15,263 bases of DNA from Streptomyces sp. MMG1533 (GTDB taxonomy: Bacteria; Actinomycetota; Actinomycetes; Streptomycetales; Streptomycetaceae): positions 1-15,263 of the forward strand of contig NZ_LGDG01000034.1 in assembly GCF_001279775.1 (NCBI RefSeq), read 5' to 3'. Under the pieces are notes generated by a model. It was not told the DNA's origin and did no database searches. It was given only the letters and a program-made list of their open reading frames with translations. Both the position numbers and the translations under genes were made by a program. This document shows positions 13,458 through 15,263 of the stretch, one piece after another (the first letter of the stretch is position 1; each line of letters begins with the position of its first letter).

Positions 13458-13579
13458 GATCAAACTTCGATGGCACGCGATCAAGGTTCCCTGTCACAGG
13501 ACATGTCCCGTGCCGCCTGATCTTGAGCGCGCGCCAACGAACCTTGATGGACGTGAGTTCGTGTCATCGAAGTTTGATC
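13458..13579. repeat. Dyad-symmetric array of 19-bp units
   Basis: Plus-strand units lie at 13458-13476 (GATCAAACTTCGATGGCAC) and 13479-13497 (GATCAAGGTTCCCTGTCAC). Minus-strand units lie at 13510-13528 (GCTCAAGATCAGGCGGCAC), 13531-13549 (CATCAAGGTTCGTTGGCGC) and 13561-13579 (GATCAAACTTCGATGACAC). The inner four are exactly symmetric about 13503/13504, where the palindrome GGACATGTCC sits, and adjacent units are 21 bp apart (two helical turns). The array fills the gap between the convergent pentapeptide and DUF6233 genes. Confidence 0.7.
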
Positions 13580-13587
13580 ACGCGTGG

Positions 13588-14064
13588 TCAGAGGCTGTGA
13601 GGCTGGACCCGAGGTCGAAGAGTGAGCCCTCGAAGGGTGTCGAGCCGAGAGGCTACGCTGCCGTCCTTTTCGAGGACCTGCTGAGCCGCCCAGGCGCAGC
13701 CACCCGCCGGTGGGTGGTGGGTGGCTAAGTCGAGGATGTGGAGCTGGGTGTCGGGCTGGCAGTGGGTGCAGGCGCGGAGTCCGGTGGTGAGCAGGCGGCG
13801 GGCTTCGTCGCGGTCGACGGGGCGCAGGCGGGTGCCTTTCATGTGGCAGTCGCCGGTGTGGATCTGGACGGGTGGGCGGCCGACGCCGATGCCGAGCTGG
13901 ACGACCCAGTCCGGTGGCCGGGGACGGCTGCGCTGGCCGTGTTCCTGTTCGGCCTGCCGCTTGCGCACGGCTGCGATCTTCGCGTCGATGCGCTGCAGCC
14001 ACATGGCATGCCACACCCGTAGCGTCAGAAGACGATCTAGATCGGGTGGCAGGTCGTCGAACAT
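13588..14064 (-). CDS. DUF6233 family protein (second copy)
   Basis: The protein starts MFDDLPPDLDRLLTLRVWHA and contains the full family signature: a helical KIAAVRKRQAEQEHGQRSRP, then PPDWVVQLGIGVGRPPVQIH, TGDCHMKGTRLRPVDRDEAR and ACTHCQPDTQLHILD. The Cys...CxxC set could bind metal. Function is unknown; these proteins occur in many copies per Streptomyces genome. The usual end is near HILD, so the 45-residue tail here is an extension reaching towards the repeat array. ATG 14064 fits the family start. GTG 14085 would add 7 residues but begins inside the 28-bp inverted repeat. Neither start has a ribosome binding site, so the native leader may have been replaced. Confidence 0.75.
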   Translation of the reverse strand: MFDDLPPDLDRLLTLRVWHAMWLQRIDAKIAAVRKRQAEQEHGQRSRPRPPDWVVQLGIGVGRPPVQIHTGDCHMKGTRLRPVDRDEARRLLTTGLRACTHCQPDTQLHILDLATHHPPAGGCAWAAQQVLEKDGSVASRLDTLRGLTLRPRVQPHSL

Positions 14065-14071
14065 GTTTTTG

Positions 14072-14099
14072 ATGTGACTGAGCACGCTGGTTGGCCACT
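14072..14099 (-). repeat. Left 28-bp inverted repeat around the HxlR/RidA pair
   Basis: The reverse complement of 14072-14099 is identical to 15126-15153 over 28 bases (it starts AGTGGCCAACCAGCGTGCTC and ends GTCACAT). Similarity continues a few bases inward (GCTCAG) with a 2-base offset. Confidence 0.85.
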
Positions 14100-14109
14100 C
14101 TGAGCATTG

Positions 14110-14145
14110 CAGCTGGCCGGCCCACGGCGACGCGTGCGCCAGCTG
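14110..14145. terminator. Hairpin just after the HxlR gene
   Basis: CAGCTGGC (14110-14117) pairs with GCCAGCTG (14138-14145), an 8-bp perfect stem ending one base before the stop codon of the regulator gene at 14146. It is a plausible terminator for that gene, although no T-run follows. Confidence 0.45.
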
Positions 14146-14526
14146 TCAGGCGTCGAAGCGGCGGCGGGCGGCCTCGATGTGACCGAAGTACTGGTGGGTC
14201 CAGCCGCACATTCCGTCGACCGTTGCGCGCAGGGCTTGACCCGGCTCGGTGAGGGTGTATTCGACCCGCGGTGGGACGGTGGGGTGCACGGTGCGCTCGA
14301 CCAGGCCGTTGCGCTCCAGCATGCGCAGGTTCTGGGTGAGCATCTTGTGGCTGATGCCCTCGATCTCGTTCCGCAGCTCGCTGAAGCGCAGGGTGCGATC
14401 ACCGAGACCCTCGACGATGAGGAACGCCCACTTGTTGGCGACGTCGGAGAAGATCTCCCGCGCCAAGGAGCCCGCACGCGCCAGGTCTGCATCCTCGGGC
14501 GAGCCTGTGAACTGCTTGGTCACCAT
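14146..14526 (-). CDS. HxlR-family transcriptional regulator
   Basis: The 126-aa winged-helix protein shows the HxlR core: VANKWAFLIVEGLGDRTLRF (helices 1 and 2), FSELRNEIEGISHKMLTQNL (recognition helix, about 48-67), then RMLERNGLVERTVHPTVPPR and VEYTLTEPGQAL (wing). The N-terminal redox cysteine found in YodB/HypR-type members is absent; the only cysteine is near residue 107, so thiol sensing of that type is unlikely. ATG 14526 has GGAG with a 6-base spacer. It diverges from the RidA-family gene across 143 bp and most likely controls that gene and itself. Confidence 0.9.
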   Translation of the reverse strand: MVTKQFTGSPEDADLARAGSLAREIFSDVANKWAFLIVEGLGDRTLRFSELRNEIEGISHKMLTQNLRMLERNGLVERTVHPTVPPRVEYTLTEPGQALRATVDGMCGWTHQYFGHIEAARRRFDA

Positions 14527-14581
14527 AAGGTTCTCCAGTCACTGAAAAGTTCGTTCTTCCACGTCAGCGTCCACTCTCCTA

Positions 14582-14598
14582 TGGTTCCTGAGTAACCA
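14582..14598. promoter_or_regulatory. Candidate HxlR operator in the divergent promoter region
   Basis: TGGTTCCTGAGTAACCA is an inverted repeat (TGGTT / AACCA, 7-base spacer) near the middle of the 143-bp intergenic region between the regulator and the RidA-like gene. HxlR proteins bind such short dyads as dimers. No clear -10 or -35 pair was identified, so the assignment is by position and symmetry only. Confidence 0.4.
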
Positions 14599-14669
14599 CA
14601 AGAGACCGATAGCGCCTTGGTCGGCGCGCACGCGAGCCCACAGGCGCTCAAGACGAGGAGACAAGCAGC

Positions 14670-15077
14670 ATGGCCATCGCCTTTGTGAACCCCAGCGGAT
14701 TGCCCAAGATCGACGTCTACCGGCAGGTGTCGATCGCATCCGGGTCGAGGCTGGTCTTTATCGCCGGGCAGGTCGCCTGGGACGCCGAGGGAGTCACGAT
14801 CGGCGAAGGCGACCTCGCCGCCCAGGTCGAGCAGAGCTATCTCAACGTCGGCACCGCCCTGGCCGAGGTCGGTGGCTCCTTCGACGACGTGGCGAAGCTG
14901 ACCTTCTACGTCGTCGACTGGACCCCCGACAAGATGCCCGCGCTCCTGGAAGGGATCTCCCGGGCAGCCGCGAAGCTGGGGGTCACCCCGGCCCCGCCGA
15001 CCACGCTGATAGGCGTTGCGGCACTGGACGTCCCCGACCATCTGGTCGAGATCGAAGCCACCGCGGTCCTCGACTGA
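14670..15077 (+). CDS. RidA (YjgF/YER057c) family protein
   Basis: The 135-aa protein is a full-length Rid domain: VYRQVSIASGSRLVFIAGQV near the start, QVEQSYLNVGTALAEVGGSF in the middle and a DHLVEIEATAVLD end. Canonical RidA removes 2-aminoacrylate and related imines as a trimer and needs an active-site arginine (Arg105 in E. coli) shortly before this final strand. Here the matching segment reads PAPPTTLIGV and has no arginine, so this is probably one of the other Rid subgroups without that deaminase activity. ATG 14670 has GAGGAG about 9 bases upstream. It is divergent from the HxlR gene, a common partnership for inducible small-molecule enzymes. Confidence 0.9.
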   Translation: MAIAFVNPSGLPKIDVYRQVSIASGSRLVFIAGQVAWDAEGVTIGEGDLAAQVEQSYLNVGTALAEVGGSFDDVAKLTFYVVDWTPDKMPALLEGISRAAAKLGVTPAPPTTLIGVAALDVPDHLVEIEATAVLD

Positions 15078-15090
15078 ACAGGTGCTCTTT

Positions 15091-15131
15091 GCCACTGAGC
15101 GCCGGAATGGCCAACTACGGCGCTCAGTGGC
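15091..15131. terminator. Perfect 14-bp hairpin after the RidA-family gene
   Basis: GCCACTGAGCGCCG (15091-15104) pairs with CGGCGCTCAGTGGC (15118-15131) around a 13-base loop, 13 bases after the stop codon. The second arm overlaps the right 28-bp inverted repeat. There is also an imperfect 20-bp tandem repeat (TGGCCAACTACGGCGCTCAG, then TGGCCAACCAGCGTGCTCAG, 15108-15147). It may serve as a terminator or as part of a mobile-segment end. Confidence 0.6.
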
Positions 15132-15153
15132 CAACCAGCGTGCTCAGTCACAT
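15126..15153 (+). repeat. Right 28-bp inverted repeat around the HxlR/RidA pair
   Basis: This is identical to the reverse complement of 14072-14099. The bases just outside the repeats are TTG on the left (14069-14071) and TTG on the right (15154-15156), a possible 3-bp target duplication. Confidence 0.85.
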
Positions 15154-15178
15154 TTGATTCTATGCTCATGATCCACCG

Positions 15179-15228
15179 CCCACACCCCTCGCGTGTTCGT
15201 TTTTGTGTTCGATGACGTGGGGTGTGGG
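15179..15228. promoter_or_regulatory. Hairpin covering part of a ribosome binding site
   Basis: CCCACACCCC (15179-15188) and GGGGTGTGGG (15219-15228) are perfect 10-bp arms. The last three G bases belong to the GGGAGG ribosome binding site (15226-15231) of the gene starting at 15240. The loop contains a GTGTTCG direct repeat around a T-run. The structure could hide the ribosome binding site, or be a dyad operator at DNA level. Confidence 0.5.
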
Positions 15229-15239
15229 AGGTGGGTGTC

Positions 15240-15263
15240 GTGACGGACGGGACAGCGGCGGGT
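15240..15263 (+). CDS. Start of a gene running off the window (partial)
   Basis: GTG 15240 follows GGGAGG with an 8-base spacer and opens VTDGTAAG, the last eight codons of the window. The product cannot be identified from this. Confidence 0.45.

Noticed and set aside
13481..14209. 242-aa minus-strand frame overlapping the DUF6233 gene
   Set aside because: Arg/Pro/His-rich shadow frame; the DUF6233 frame carries the conserved motifs.

Overview
The base composition (high GC with strong GC at third codon positions), the gene families and above all a complete tap-tpg pair (telomere-associated protein and telomere-capping terminal protein) point to Streptomyces or a close relative. They also indicate a linear replicon, either a chromosome arm or a linear plasmid. 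No rRNA, tRNA or CRISPR array was seen. Apart from tap-tpg the content is accessory: an insertion sequence, broken toxin-antitoxin genes, orphan immunity-like genes, small Cys/His proteins and repeat arrays.

Layout. (1) 190-3425: an IS21-family element on the minus strand (istA and istB overlapping by ATGA) with recognisable TGT...ACA ends. It also carries a 162-aa membrane protein gene next to a second, internal copy of its left-end sequence. The left end cuts a small RelE/ParE-like gene after codon 57; its DUF6247-like partner lies intact upstream. (2) 4129-8146: an accessory block with a SUKH (SMI1/KNR4) protein, a small zinc-finger-like protein, an unrecognised 123-aa acidic protein overlapping a DUF6233-like gene, a second RelE-like gene with a stop at codon 6, a strong bidirectional hairpin terminator, two small membrane protein genes (one frameshifted), and a 210-aa protein with a Cys-rich tail. 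(3) 8150-11964, minus strand: tap, tpg, a short amber-interrupted reading frame, a 200-aa unknown protein and a chimeric antitoxin/toxin gene, spaced like one operon read from 11964 down to 8150. (4) 12260-15263: a membrane pentapeptide-repeat protein, a dyad-symmetric array of 19-bp units, a second DUF6233 gene, and a divergent HxlR regulator / RidA-family pair bracketed by 28-bp perfect inverted repeats. A further gene starts at the right edge behind a hairpin that overlaps its ribosome binding site.

How it fits together. Tap and Tpg are the functional core: Tap recruits Tpg to replicated telomere ends, and Tpg caps and primes them. The surroundings look like the fast-evolving terminal region of such a replicon. 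Three RelE-like toxin genes are each inactivated in a different way (insertion, nonsense codon, deletion-fusion), while both copies of the putative antitoxin remain readable. The two antitoxin copies are direct repeats 4.62 kb apart and could recombine. The most unusual structures are the dyad array at 13458-13549, the inverted-repeat-bounded HxlR/RidA segment, the antitoxin-toxin chimera, and the reading frame interrupted by two ambers downstream of tpg.
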